A stretch of DNA of 64,000 nt, taken from NCBI RefSeq assembly GCF_002008165.1, contig NZ_MRDM01000010.1, positions 430,541-494,540 on the forward strand. Direction: 5' to 3'. The translations under genes were made by a program, and so were the position numbers. Shown here piece by piece: positions 45,783 to 54,782 of this stretch. The notes under the pieces were generated by a model. That model worked only from the letters and a program-made list of their open reading frames with translations, made no database searches and was not told the DNA's origin. Each line of letters opens with the position of its first letter. Within the stretch, counting starts at the first letter, position 1. The DNA is from Rhizobium laguerreae (lineage in GTDB: Bacteria > Pseudomonadota > Alphaproteobacteria > Rhizobiales > Rhizobiaceae).

Positions 45783-47654
45783 ATGCAACGCAAGCTCGCT
45801 GCAATCATGGCCGCTGATATCGTCGGCTATAGCCGGCTGATGGCCGAGGACGAGTCTTCTACCTATGCAGAGCTGCGCACTGTTTTTGACAACCTGATCG
45901 AGCCCACTGTCGCCCGCCATGGCGGAGCCACCTTCAAAACGACAGGTGACGGCTTCCTTGCGATGTTCCCGAGCGTCAACGCGGCCGTTGATGCGGCACT
46001 TGCCATCCAACAAGGTTTTGACGACGGGCCTTTCAAGCTGCGTATCGGCATCAATCTCGGTGATGTCATCGAGGATAATGGCGATGTCTATGGCGATGGG
46101 GTGAACGTTGCGGCCCGGCTTGAGGCCATGGCCGAGCCCGGCCAGATATTCGTCAGCGGCGCTGTGGTGATGGCCGCCGAGCGCAACCGCGGTGATCTGT
46201 TCGCCCGAGTCGGCCGCAGGCGCGCCAAGAATATTCCCGAGCTGCTTGAAGTGTACCGCGTAAGGCGGGTGGGCTCTTCCTGGTCGATCTGGCGGCAGGT
46301 GCCGCATGTCCTGCGCTGCAGCGCGGCGCGCTGGTCTTATGGCGTTGCTGCCATCGCTCTCATTCTCATCGGCACCCAGATTTCACCTCTTCCGCTGGCA
46401 GCGATGGTGAGCGGCATCCCGGCTGCACTCTCTCTAGATCAGACCCGTGCAGACCCCAGGCCCTCGATTGCCGTCATGCCGTTCGCAACCATGAGCGGCA
46501 GCGGCAACCAGCCTTACTTTGCGGACGGACTGACCGAGGACGTGACCACGGCGCTCGCTCGTAATCCCGAGCTTCAGGTCATCGCCCGCGATTCCACTTA
46601 TGCCGTGCGCAGTCAGGAGACGGATGTGCGTAAGCTCGCGGCAAAGCTTGGCGTTGATTACGTGGTTGAAGGCAGCGCGCGCCGGGAAGGCGACCAGCTC
46701 CGCGTTTCGGCACAGCTCATTGATGTAGGCACGGGCGCGCACTTATGGTCGCGCAGCTTCGACAAGAAGGTTGCTGACGTTTTCACCGTCCAGAGCGAGC
46801 TCACCACGGAAATCGTCGCGCAACTCGCGCCCTATATCGGCCGAAGCGAAGCGGCAGCGGCGGCGCTGCGGCCGACGGATAGTCTGCAGGCCTATGATCT
46901 CGTCTTGCAGGCCCGCGACCGTTACCGGCACGGCGCCGCTGACCAGAACGCTATACTCGATGCCCGTGGCCTGTATCAGCGCGCCCTCGAAATGGACCCG
47001 GCTTATGCCGCAGCCCGCGCAGGCCTTGCGTTGACCTACATCGGCGAAGTGGCGCAAAGGACCGGCGGTCAGGCCGACGCGCCCGAACTGGATCTGGGTC
47101 TCAGTGAGGCGCGGCAGGCCGTGCGGCTCGATCCCAATCTCGGTTTTGGATATCAGGTAATCAGTTTTGGACTTGCCCTGCAGGCGGACTATTCCGGCGG
47201 ACTTCAGGCGGCGCAGCGTGCGGTCGAACTGAACCCCAACGATCCCGACAGTATGATTGCGCTGGCCAAAGCGCAGGTCCGGTTCGGAGACTATCCGGAC
47301 GCTGTCGCCAATGCGGAGCGGGCGCGCCGACTGCACCCCATGGCACCGGAATACTATGCCTATGTGCATGGTCAGGCGCTTTATGCCGATGGTCGCCGCG
47401 AAGAGGCGGCCACGGTCATCAGCGAGTGCCTTGTCAGAGCGCCCCGCGACGCGAATTGCCTTCTCATCCAAGCCGCGTTGCAGGGTGGAAGCGGAGAGCT
47501 TGAAAAGGCGCAGGCTACCATGGCGAGCCTTGTTGAAGCCCATCCGGCATTCTCGCTGGAAGCGGAAAGGGCTTATCGCCGGTTCGGCGACGAACCCTTG
47601 ATGGAAGAGTTCCTGCAAGACCTGGCGAGAGCCAAAGCCCCGGAGACGGCTTGA
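45783..47654 (+). CDS. Class III adenylate/guanylate cyclase with TolB-like and TPR domains
   Basis: 623 residues. Cyclase domain (1-165): metal Asp in MAADIVGYSRLM and FKTTGDGFLAMF, catalytic Asn/Arg in DGVNVAARLEAMAEPGQIFV. One membrane helix (about 183-205) leads to a TolB-N-like domain (about 225-350, PSIAVMPFATMSGSGNQPYF; VDYVVEGSARREGDQLRVSA) and TPR repeats to the end. Rhizobia have dozens of such cyclases. The topology puts the cyclase in the cytoplasm and the TPR part in the periplasm, suggesting ligand or protein sensing coupled to cAMP synthesis. Confidence 0.88.
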   Translation: MQRKLAAIMAADIVGYSRLMAEDESSTYAELRTVFDNLIEPTVARHGGATFKTTGDGFLAMFPSVNAAVDAALAIQQGFDDGPFKLRIGINLGDVIEDNGDVYGDGVNVAARLEAMAEPGQIFVSGAVVMAAERNRGDLFARVGRRRAKNIPELLEVYRVRRVGSSWSIWRQVPHVLRCSAARWSYGVAAIALILIGTQISPLPLAAMVSGIPAALSLDQTRADPRPSIAVMPFATMSGSGNQPYFADGLTEDVTTALARNPELQVIARDSTYAVRSQETDVRKLAAKLGVDYVVEGSARREGDQLRVSAQLIDVGTGAHLWSRSFDKKVADVFTVQSELTTEIVAQLAPYIGRSEAAAAALRPTDSLQAYDLVLQARDRYRHGAADQNAILDARGLYQRALEMDPAYAAARAGLALTYIGEVAQRTGGQADAPELDLGLSEARQAVRLDPNLGFGYQVISFGLALQADYSGGLQAAQRAVELNPNDPDSMIALAKAQVRFGDYPDAVANAERARRLHPMAPEYYAYVHGQALYADGRREEAATVISECLVRAPRDANCLLIQAALQGGSGELEKAQATMASLVEAHPAFSLEAERAYRRFGDEPLMEEFLQDLARAKAPETA

Positions 47655-47962
47655 CGTTGCTGTCAGCGTCGCGGTTTTAGAAGTTCGTGGACTGAAGGCG
47701 ACATGATCTCTGGGTCGCTGATCTGCACGCCGGCACGGTCGTGCCTCTTCCGTCTCCCAAGTCGGGCTGGCTGAAAGCGGTGACCGACCTTCACTTGTGA
47801 CGAAGGGCTTCAATCTGGCCGTGGTTGTCAAGTCTGCGGAGGCAGCATTGTCTGGCCATTATGATGGCTGATTGCGTATAATCTCTGCGTCATCACGCTG
47901 GATGGCGAGCCGAGATGACCGCTCGCCGTCCAGCGCCAAATAGGCGCCGCACGGGTCGTGGC
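47655..47962. other. Intergenic region without supported gene
   Basis: 308 bases between two convergent genes. Frames here read as noise. No strong hairpin or promoter was recognised. Confidence 0.4.
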
Positions 47963-48208
47963 TTACTCCTTAATCGGGATTCCGGCTTCGATTGCAGCGT
48001 CGATGAACGCCTGTCGCGCCTCTTCCCGGTTTCGTTTTCCCGACATCACATCCGCGCAAACCGCGCAGGCCCTATCCAAGGCGGGGCCTTCTTCGGTCGG
48101 CCAGTCTTCGACCAGTGCCCATGTCGCGGCCTGGGTCGTCTGGATCACCACCCACTGATCCGGGCCTTCAAGGGCGAGCGTTACCGGCTTCTTCCAAATG
48201 GTTTGCAT
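47963..48208 (-). CDS. DUF982 family protein
   Basis: 81 residues from the ATG at 48208 (an earlier ATG at 48256 adds 16 residues without support). The sequence WKKPVTLALEGPDQWVVIQT, ATWALVEDWPTEEGPALDRA is typical of DUF982, a small family nearly confined to Rhizobiales, many copies per genome, often on plasmids and symbiotic islands. Function unknown. Confidence 0.85.
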   Translation of the reverse strand: MQTIWKKPVTLALEGPDQWVVIQTTQAATWALVEDWPTEEGPALDRACAVCADVMSGKRNREEARQAFIDAAIEAGIPIKE

Positions 48209-48385
48209 GATCTCAGGACCTCCGCTGCGTGCTCTCTGCCGTTGCAGCCTGCACACATAGGGCGATTCATCCGGCGTGGCGAGGCGCAGTATGAACGAGA
48301 TGCCTTTCTCGGTCAGCGAACTGCTGGGATGTGCTTTTCGAGAAGGGGTTTCGTGCCGCCGTTTTGCGCGCTTATGCGACGCCTC

Positions 48386-48907
48386 TTAGAACTCCTGCAC
48401 GAATTCACACGCCAGCAAGGTTTTGCCGGGCAGGGCGTTGCCTTGGCGAGCAATGATAGAGACTTTTCCAGGCCCGGCCATTCCGGGTTCCGGCTGCAGA
48501 TCTGCAGGAAGTTCAATCGAATAGCCCTTGGTGGATGTGCCAAACAGGTCCGAAGTCTCCGGCTTCAAGCCGTATTTTGCGGCGAGATCGTCAGCACGCT
48601 CGCCTTCGATCAAGACGCCAACAGCGTTGCTTGCAAAGAAAACCTCGGTCGACTTAAAGCCGTCACGGCCTATCTGGTTCGGGAGTTTGTAGATCGCCGC
48701 ACCCAAGGACGACGTATCCGGCTTGGCCAGAGCTTCCACGACATCATAGATGTCCATTGCCGATGTCATCGTGTAGGGCGGCTTGCAAAGGGCTGCGTCA
48801 AAGAACTGGTCATCGGCCGAATCGGCAAGAACCTGTCCGGCCTGAAATGTCGCAAAAGCGACGCACGCAGAGAAGGCGGCGTAGCGAATGAATTTGGCGT
48901 TGTGCAT
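48386..48907 (-). CDS. Secreted protein of unknown function
   Basis: 173 residues with a signal peptide (1-28, cleavage near VLA-DS). The mature part has two Cys (about 41 and 168) that could form a disulfide. Segments: LCKPPYTMTSAMDIYDVVEA, FFASNAVGVLIEGERADDLA, SIIARQGNALPGKTLLACEF. No family recognised. Stands alone in the accessory region. Confidence 0.6.
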   Translation of the reverse strand: MHNAKFIRYAAFSACVAFATFQAGQVLADSADDQFFDAALCKPPYTMTSAMDIYDVVEALAKPDTSSLGAAIYKLPNQIGRDGFKSTEVFFASNAVGVLIEGERADDLAAKYGLKPETSDLFGTSTKGYSIELPADLQPEPGMAGPGKVSIIARQGNALPGKTLLACEFVQEF

Positions 48908-49103
48908 GAGACATTCCCGAGAAAGTGGCTGTCGTGGATTCGCGTGTTGCGAATGCCTAGGGGATTCGAAGTAGTTATGCTACCCGAAGTTTAATCTCTC
49001 AGCTCCACTCTTCTCTTCCGTCTGGCCGCACTGATGGGTAGGATGAGTGGTATCGGACGCCGAGACGGAGATATCACTGGGTCGATCCGAGGGCAGGAAA
49101 GTC

Positions 49104-49286
49104 ATGATCGCAGCCTATATCGATGAAATCATCATGTTTTGCGCCGGCCTATGGATGACATCCGTCGGCTTTGGTTATCTGCCATATCCAGGCAAGCCGG
49201 CCAGCCGGCCGCCATTGGTTCGCCATTTCAAGTGGATGGGTCCCTTGCTGCTCGCCATCGCCATCGTTCTGGCCGCCGCCTCCTAG
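49104..49286 (+). CDS. Small membrane protein
   Basis: 60 residues from the ATG at 49104. Two hydrophobic segments: AYIDEIIMFCAGLWMTSVGF (about 3-22) and MGPLLLAIAIVLAAAS at the C-terminus, with a Pro/Arg-rich loop YPGKPASRPPLVRHFKW. AGGAAAG stands before the ATG. Unknown function; may be co-transcribed with the next gene 29 bases on. Confidence 0.5.
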   Translation: MIAAYIDEIIMFCAGLWMTSVGFGYLPYPGKPASRPPLVRHFKWMGPLLLAIAIVLAAAS

Positions 49287-49315
49287 AGGCGCGTGCTCAT
49301 GCTAGGGGTGAAGCA

Positions 49316-49612
49316 ATGACCAATATGCTGGCCTGTCCGTCGTGCGGATTGGACAAAACAGAATCGATCGTCCACCGCGGTTCTTACATTCTTCGATGCG
49401 CCGCTTGCGGCGAAATGATTGTCGCGACATCCTTCATGGCGATGCTCGACTCGGATCATCAGTGTTCGGCCTTTATCGATCCGGGTCCCGGAAAACGCCC
49501 ATCGCCAGAGATGCTCGTCGCGCGTGGACCGTTCCGGCAGATCGCAACGGCAATCAGCGCTGCGGCGAGTGACGGGACTCTGATACGTCTGATCTCCGAC
49601 GTGAGAGATTGA
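49316..49612 (+). CDS. Small zinc-ribbon protein
   Basis: 98 residues from the ATG at 49316 (AGGGGTGAAG upstream). Two Cys pairs, LACPSCGL and LRCAACGEM, 17 residues apart, form a zinc ribbon at the N-terminus; the rest is unremarkable (PEMLVARGPFRQIATAISAA). No function recognised. Confidence 0.5.
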   Translation: MTNMLACPSCGLDKTESIVHRGSYILRCAACGEMIVATSFMAMLDSDHQCSAFIDPGPGKRPSPEMLVARGPFRQIATAISAAASDGTLIRLISDVRD

Positions 49613-49685
49613 AGTCCGCCTTAGCGTTGGCTTAGCCGTTTCACTTTGCGGTTGCGATCGAGCCGGCAGCTGGGAGGGGGCGCCC

Positions 49686-51158
49686 TCATGGGCGTAACCG
49701 GACGAGAATCTTGGCTTCGGGGAGGGTCAACTGTTCCGCCATGTCTTGCAATAGCTTCGAGTCCGGTTCGCTTATCACAAGATGGCCGCCCGTGATCGGC
49801 GTCAGGATCCGGGGTTCGATGACGACCTTGTCGTTAATCAGCACCTGCGTTATTTCTCCCACCGCCGCCTGCGTAAAATCCTGAAATTTTGCAGCGCTTT
49901 CGGGTGTGAGCATGATATCCAACTCAGATCCAAAAGAAGTGGGGGCCGAAACCACCTTCGCGCTCTTCACTTCGAGCGAGACAGGCGCGATCGCCTTCGG
50001 TCCGTCATTGTCTGGAGCCACGGTCTGCGATGCCTTCCGTGGGGCAGGCGGTATCGAAAGCTCATCCAGAATGCCTGGTCCGACTTTGGACGATGGCAGC
50101 GGCTCGATGTGCAAGTCGGGCGTCTGCAAGTCCTTTGCTGTCAGCACGGTGGGAAGCTGCAGGCTGGCCGGCATGTCCTCGCGTTGGATGTGGGTGTATG
50201 TGCGCAACGTCGTCCCTCCTGACGCGACCGTCACGATCTCCGACGCTTCGAGCGTCGAGCCATCGTTCAGGGACACCACGAGCTTGACGCTTCGGCTCTT
50301 GCTGGCGCGTTTGACGGAAGCCAGCTGATCGGCGGTGAGGTTCTTTGCCCGCTCGGCAAAGCCGCTGATCAAATTTGCGATCGCCGGCTGCTGCGACTGG
50401 CTGAATGCTGCGGCGTCGGCTTCCTCCGACAGGGAAAGGGTTGCCGTGCGTGCGGTTGCGTCGGTCGATTCCAGGGTCCAGGTCGACGTCACCGGAACAC
50501 TGACGCCGCCATAATCCTCGTCTCGCGAGGTCGCCGAAGCCTGACCAATCTCCATGGTCTCCGCCTGATAGGATTGTCCCGTGGCAAGCAGTTGCGCCTC
50601 CGGCACCAAGGCGGCAATGATCTGAAGAGGGTTTGCCTCCAGCTTGGCGATGATGTCATAGACCCCGCTTTCCCCCGCCGCGGGAACTCCACCCGGTCCA
50701 TTGGCCGCCATCTCCCGCATGTGCGTCACGATCTGATCGACACCGGAGAGATCGCGCGGGTTGCCGTTCAGGTCGGTTTCGAGTTCGAGCGCAGCGGTGC
50801 CATAGGCCGTGAGGGAATTTCGATAGAGCAGGTTCATCTGATAGCTGTCGGCAAGGCCCGCAATGCCTTCCGGCAAGTCGGCGCTGAGGGACCAGCGGAC
50901 CCGCATGCCGTCTTCATCCCGAGACAGGACCGTCATACGCTGGCGAAACGCGCCGCGCATCGTCATGGCCGAGGCGCCTGGCTTGTCGAACCAGAACGAC
51001 ATATCGGTTTCGGTTGCTTTTAGCACGCGATAGCTACGCTCGACTCCCGTCGCCGGCGCGTAACCCGGGATCTCGATACCGCCGGCCGACCATGCCGGAT
51101 GGGAGAGCGTGACGCACAGGCAAGCGGAGGCAAAACTCTTCCAGTACAATGATGTCAT
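49686..51158 (-). CDS. Secreted protein with SecD-P1-like C-terminal domain, unknown function
   Basis: 490 residues: signal peptide (1-24, cleavage near AWS-AG), a large beta-rich part (about 30-330), a Pro-rich linker, and a final ~75 residues (SELDIMLTPESAAKFQDFTQ; VLINDKVVIEPRILTPITGG) that strongly resemble the head of the first periplasmic domain of SecD (pattern: LTPE..A.F...T....G....VLI.DKV...P.I...I.GG). There are no membrane helices of SecD, and the true secD is elsewhere. It may be a periplasmic protein-folding or export partner. The middle part is unrecognised. Confidence 0.6.
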   Translation of the reverse strand: MTSLYWKSFASACLCVTLSHPAWSAGGIEIPGYAPATGVERSYRVLKATETDMSFWFDKPGASAMTMRGAFRQRMTVLSRDEDGMRVRWSLSADLPEGIAGLADSYQMNLLYRNSLTAYGTAALELETDLNGNPRDLSGVDQIVTHMREMAANGPGGVPAAGESGVYDIIAKLEANPLQIIAALVPEAQLLATGQSYQAETMEIGQASATSRDEDYGGVSVPVTSTWTLESTDATARTATLSLSEEADAAAFSQSQQPAIANLISGFAERAKNLTADQLASVKRASKSRSVKLVVSLNDGSTLEASEIVTVASGGTTLRTYTHIQREDMPASLQLPTVLTAKDLQTPDLHIEPLPSSKVGPGILDELSIPPAPRKASQTVAPDNDGPKAIAPVSLEVKSAKVVSAPTSFGSELDIMLTPESAAKFQDFTQAAVGEITQVLINDKVVIEPRILTPITGGHLVISEPDSKLLQDMAEQLTLPEAKILVRLRP

Positions 51159-51545
51159 GCTGACAGGGCCCTGAAGATTGAAGCTTATGCGGCGCCTTCC
51201 GGTCGCCGGTCGCGAGCTTATTTGCTGATGAAGAGAATGGGTAGTGCCGGCGATGCGATAATCGTCCTGCGCGAAACTGATTCAAGTTTTCATTCGGTAT
51301 CGCGCTCACTGCGTGAATCATTGCCGAAAATCTAGCAGAAGGGATCGGGTGACATAAAGATACAACCTAAGAATATTTTCCTAGTCGACGGGCCGTTCTT
51401 GCGTTAGCTTATCCGCAATTGCAACCTTGGACTGGCGGATGTCGAGCAAGTTTTTCTCTATCGGCGATGTGATCGCGTCAACGAGCCCTGGCCGTCGCGC
51501 ACGGTGTGATCAGGGTTCCCGCAATGGGTCCGAGGCGAGGGGCTG
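51159..51545. other. Intergenic region without supported gene
   Basis: 387 bases between divergent genes. The part near 51350-51420 is AT-rich (AAAGATACAACCTAAGAATA) and likely holds promoters. No reading frame with support, no clear RNA structure. Confidence 0.4.
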
Positions 51546-52133
51546 ATGGCCGAATTTAACCCTCGCGACAAAAGCCGAACCAGTCAGGGAAAGACGCGGG
51601 CGATGGTGCGCAAGCATACCGCTCCGCCGAGCGGGACGGATGACGGCAGCCTTCGCTGGCAATGGTTCACCATTCAGTTGCTGGAATCTGCGGCCTTCAC
51701 CACATTGAGCGCGAATGCCTGCCGTGCCTTCTTCCGCATCGTCATCGAGCACACGTCGCATGCCGGCTTGGAAAACGGCAAGCTGATCGTGACCCATCCT
51801 CAGTTCGTATCTTACGGCGTGACCGGCGAATATGTGGCCGATGCGATCGATGAGCTCGAATATAAAGGACTGATAAAAATTCGCCGCGGCCGAGCGGGCA
51901 GCGGTGTCGCGCATCCCAACCGGTTCACGCTGACCTTTGTCGGTGACCACGAGGGTGCGCCGCCCACCGACGAGTGGAAGCGATGCACGGCAGAGAGGTG
52001 CCGGAAGTGGTCCGAAACCGACCGCAAGATTGCCGCCGACAAACGCGGACGCGTCGGCAGGAAGAAAAAAGTCCCACTTCGGAATTCCGAAATCCCCCCG
52101 CTTCGGGATTCCGAAATTCGTCGCGCTTCGTGA
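51546..52133 (+). CDS. Winged-helix DNA-binding protein with repeat-encoded C-terminus
   Basis: 195 residues. Residues about 40-135 look like a winged helix of the phage/plasmid replication type (LRWQWFTIQLLESAAFTTLS; RAFFRIVIEHTSHAGLENGK; YVADAIDELEYKGLIKIRRG). The basic tail contains LRNSEIPPLRDSEI, a protein repeat produced by the DNA palindromes TTCGGNATTCCGAA in the 3' end of the gene. I recall a rhizobial family of this layout whose tails differ between strains. GAGGCGAGGGG precedes the ATG. Probably a mobile-element replication or regulatory protein. Confidence 0.65.
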   Translation: MAEFNPRDKSRTSQGKTRAMVRKHTAPPSGTDDGSLRWQWFTIQLLESAAFTTLSANACRAFFRIVIEHTSHAGLENGKLIVTHPQFVSYGVTGEYVADAIDELEYKGLIKIRRGRAGSGVAHPNRFTLTFVGDHEGAPPTDEWKRCTAERCRKWSETDRKIAADKRGRVGRKKKVPLRNSEIPPLRDSEIRRAS

Positions 52134-52194
52134 GATGTTGATATGAGGAAACATTGAATGATTTCAACGCCGCAACCAATTTCGGCATTCCGAA
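52078..52194. repeat. Three palindromic repeats TTCGGNATTCCGAA
   Basis: Copies at 52078-52091 (middle base A, perfect palindrome), 52102-52115 (G) and 52181-52194 (C). Only the sixth base differs. Two lie inside the end of the winged-helix gene, one in the gap before the methyltransferase gene. Start-to-start spacings are 24 and 79 bases. Confidence 0.85.
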
Positions 52195-52222
52195 GTGCTA
52201 TATAGATCTTGGTGGGGAGTGC

Positions 52223-52921
52223 CTAACGAAGGCACTTTGCCACGATCAGGAACTCTGTCTCCCGCCCTCCGATCTTTCCACCCGAAGTCGTGCGAAGCAG
52301 CAGGCCGAAAGCCTCGTAGAGCCAATACAGCGGGGGAATTCGGTCCTTGAGCGCATGCACCTGCGTCGACACATACTCGCCGACGAAGACGACATCCATG
52401 CCGAGGTCTTTCAATGTCCCAGCAATCTCCGAATGGGATGCCTCTGCGGCGTGCTCGACGCGGAATGGGGCATAGCCCGGCTTTCCGGCGTTTTTCTGCC
52501 GCAACACGTAGCGATAGAACAAGACGTGTGTCCACCAGGGCGTCAGGTCGGTAAAGATCCCCTTGGCTGAATTCAGGATCGGACCCTTGACGAACACCAG
52601 ACCACCGGGAGACAGGGTGTCATGGGCTCTCAACAAGGCCGAGCGTGGGCTTTCCAAATGCTCGAGAACGTCCCAGAAGACGCAGGCGTCGAAGTGACGA
52701 TCTCCATAGTCGATGGTCTGAGCATCGCCGAGGATCCTCTCGGCGGCGTCCTGGTTCTTTTCGAGTTGCTCTTTGGAGATGTCGACAACGGTATATCGCG
52801 CTCCTTTCAAGGGGATATGCGTGCGAGAGCCGCCTCCGACCTCAAGGATATTTGTATCAGTCTTGCTGGAAAATGCTGATTGTGCGTGCGAGAGCGCGTC
52901 GTTTACCCACGGCGAAGCCAT
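52223..52921 (-). CDS. Class I SAM-dependent methyltransferase (Methyltransf_11-like)
   Basis: 232 residues. SAM motif I ILEVGGGSRTHIPL, motif II YTVVDISKEQLEKN, post-I region DACVFWDVLEHLESP, and LSPGGLVFVKGPIL. Resembles UbiE/small-molecule methyltransferases seen in polysaccharide or lipid clusters; substrate unknown. Isolated gene; its right side (52922-52980) is AT-rich and carries its promoter. Confidence 0.8.
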   Translation of the reverse strand: MASPWVNDALSHAQSAFSSKTDTNILEVGGGSRTHIPLKGARYTVVDISKEQLEKNQDAAERILGDAQTIDYGDRHFDACVFWDVLEHLESPRSALLRAHDTLSPGGLVFVKGPILNSAKGIFTDLTPWWTHVLFYRYVLRQKNAGKPGYAPFRVEHAAEASHSEIAGTLKDLGMDVVFVGEYVSTQVHALKDRIPPLYWLYEAFGLLLRTTSGGKIGGRETEFLIVAKCLR

Positions 52922-53119
52922 AATCTTTCCCTCCCGAAAGATTAGCGTTTACGACTGTAAGTAAGCATTGATATAATATTTTAGCAATATTTCAACATGA
53001 CTAGTCAAGTGGCGCGTCCGGCCGGAATGGCAGGCAAGCCCATCAGCCTAGTTTCGCGCAACCTTCCTGATGTATCCGCAGGTCTGATGATCTTTAGGGC
53101 GTTTCAGCCGGAGGAATGC

Positions 53120-53440
53120 ATGGCGGTGGGAATTTTTCGGGCTCTGGCTGTCCTGGCGATGATGACGGGTCTTGGCGGCTGCATCGACCATGCCAATGAT
53201 CCCGTGCTCCTGGCGGTCGGCGTGCCGGTCAATCCGCCGGTCGTTGCGCACGGCCTTTGCATGACCGACGGCAACGCCATGTATGACGAGGCGAGGAAGC
53301 AGTATCAGCTGCGCGCCCAGCTGACCGGCTATGCCGGGGCCGATGAGTTGGAAGCCGAAACCACGGCGCGCGCTGCCGCCCACCGGCAATATGTCGCTTG
53401 CCTCTCCGGCCAGGGTTACCGGACATTATACGCGAATTGA
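53120..53440 (+). CDS. Small lipoprotein of unknown function
   Basis: 106 residues from the ATG at 53120, preceded by GGAGG. Signal peptide with lipobox GLGG-C (Cys about 21). The mature part has a helical middle (MYDEARKQYQLRAQLTGYAG) and two further Cys. Substrate of the Lgt/LspA pathway (lspA is in this window). No family recognised. Confidence 0.65.
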   Translation: MAVGIFRALAVLAMMTGLGGCIDHANDPVLLAVGVPVNPPVVAHGLCMTDGNAMYDEARKQYQLRAQLTGYAGADELEAETTARAAAHRQYVACLSGQGYRTLYAN

Positions 53441-53629
53441 GAACAGAGAATTCACGTTTCGTCACCAGCGCCGTTGGAGCCCTTTCCTGATCGCGACCTT
53501 TCACGTTTTTTGGCGATTTAGTCACGCCGGATCGCCTGCAATCACGAGTTTTGGAATTGCGGTCGAGTCGCGGAACTCCGCTGGTCTGAACGGCATTCTT
53601 CCAAGATAAATCCATAAGGAGGGTTTATC

Positions 53630-54001
53630 ATGAAGATGTTCAGACTTGCCCCATCCGCCGCCGCGCTCGGCGCCCTTCTCGCCCTCGCGTCGATCATCCC
53701 CGCGCAGGCGGCACCCGTTCAGACGACTCGGCCGCCTGCTGCTTCGGACGTGAAAATGGTGCAATATAAACCACATGCCGGTACGTGGCATGGCTATCGC
53801 GGCTTTCGCACGGAGCACGTCGGCACCCGCCGCCATTCCGATGGCTACTGGTATCCGCTTGCCGCCTTTGGCATTGAGGCCAATACCACGGGCTCCATCG
53901 TCCGCCACCCGGTCAACAGGGCGGCAGCCCCGCCAATGTGCAACCCTACGTTTACAGGATCGATCGGTCCCGGCAGCATGCCCTGTGATAATGGCTATTG
54001 A
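53630..54001 (+). CDS. Small secreted protein
   Basis: 123 residues; signal peptide (1-27, cleavage near AQA-AP). The mature part is rich in His, Tyr, Gly and Pro (HAGTWHGYRGFRTEHVGTRR, HSDGYWYPLAAFGIE) with two Cys near the end. AGGAGGG precedes the ATG. The 54156-54458 gene encodes a similar type, and both contain TTGSI or FTGSI, so they may be distant relatives. Function unknown. Confidence 0.65.
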   Translation: MKMFRLAPSAAALGALLALASIIPAQAAPVQTTRPPAASDVKMVQYKPHAGTWHGYRGFRTEHVGTRRHSDGYWYPLAAFGIEANTTGSIVRHPVNRAAAPPMCNPTFTGSIGPGSMPCDNGY

Positions 54002-54013
54002 GCCGGCAAATGA

Positions 54014-54038
54014 AAGAGGCGGCGATGAGCCGCCTCTT
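54014..54038 (+). terminator. Terminator after the first small secreted protein
   Basis: AAGAGGCGGC (54014-54023), loop GATGA, GCCGCCTCTT (54029-54038): perfect 10-bp stem 13 bases after the stop, with a short pyrimidine tail. Confidence 0.65.
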
Positions 54039-54155
54039 CCTTGATCGGGCCACTGCTCACATGTCTGTGATGGCAGTTGCGGTGCCGTAGTATGTGACAG
54101 ATCCGCTTCCTAGCTCCTGGGCGTAAATTCCACGAATCCTCCCAAGGAGACGATT

Positions 54156-54458
54156 ATGACCACGACTTTCAAGACCGGCCTGATGGCCGCTGCCTTCGGC
54201 GCAATCCTCGGCCTTTCGGCCTTCTCGGCCACGGCAGCTCCCCTCCAGTCGAGCGCGACAGAGCAGGGTGCAGCCGAGCGTCCGGTTGCCCCACAAGAAA
54301 CCACGGTTGAGCACGACAGGCGCACGACCGGTTCGATCGGCTATCGCGCCTCGGGAACCACGGGCTCGACACATTACATGATGGATCCGAAGAAGCCCCT
54401 CAAGAGGGATTGCAAGCTCGGCTTCAACCCCGGGAGCGGCTCCAGCTGCAACTACTGA
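54156..54458 (+). CDS. Small secreted protein
   Basis: 100 residues; signal peptide (1-27, cleavage near ATA-AP). Mature part polar with TTGSIGYRASGTTGSTHYMM and two Cys at the end (DCKLGF, SSCNY). AGGAGA before the ATG. Same layout as the preceding gene: Ala-rich signal, Pro/Thr-rich spacer, TGSI motif, two C-terminal Cys. Function unknown. Confidence 0.65.
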   Translation: MTTTFKTGLMAAAFGAILGLSAFSATAAPLQSSATEQGAAERPVAPQETTVEHDRRTTGSIGYRASGTTGSTHYMMDPKKPLKRDCKLGFNPGSGSSCNY

Positions 54459-54782
54459 CGAGACGCTCGGCCGTTCGCAACCGCGAGCGGCCCCGTCGGA
54501 GCTGAAGGGCGGCCTCCGAGCCGCCATCAGCTTGTTGGCAGACCTCGCTCTTCCTTCGGCGCCATCCTCGGCCTTGCCAGCATGTCCTTCCCCAGCTGTC
54601 GTTCGCACAGCGTTGCATTAAATGCAAAAATGCAGTAAGTAAAAAATCAAGCAGACTGTTGGCGCGCGGGTGTTGCGAAAGGCCGCAGCGACGAGCGATT
54701 GACGCCTCTGCCTTGGAATTGCCATGCTCGCCGCGATGGTCGCTTTTCATATTCAATCGAATTTCAGACAGGTGGGATAGTC
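54459..54782. other. Intergenic region with stem-loop
   Basis: 324 bases without a supported gene. A stem-loop at 54500-54532 pairs AGCTGA and GGCGGC with GCCGCC and TCAGCT around CTCCGA and may end the small secreted protein transcript, though no T run follows. An AT-rich patch (54616-54650, GCATTAAATGCAAAAATGCA) probably belongs to the promoter of the methyltransferase gene. Confidence 0.4.

Noticed and set aside
47915..48994. 359-codon plus-strand frame over the DUF982 and secreted-protein genes
   Set aside because: The DUF982 match on the other strand is clear; this frame has shadow composition.
54500..54532. Stem-loop with CTCCGA loop as a second CCTCC small RNA
   Set aside because: The loop lacks CCTCCTCCC and no T run or second hairpin follows; treated as a possible terminator only.
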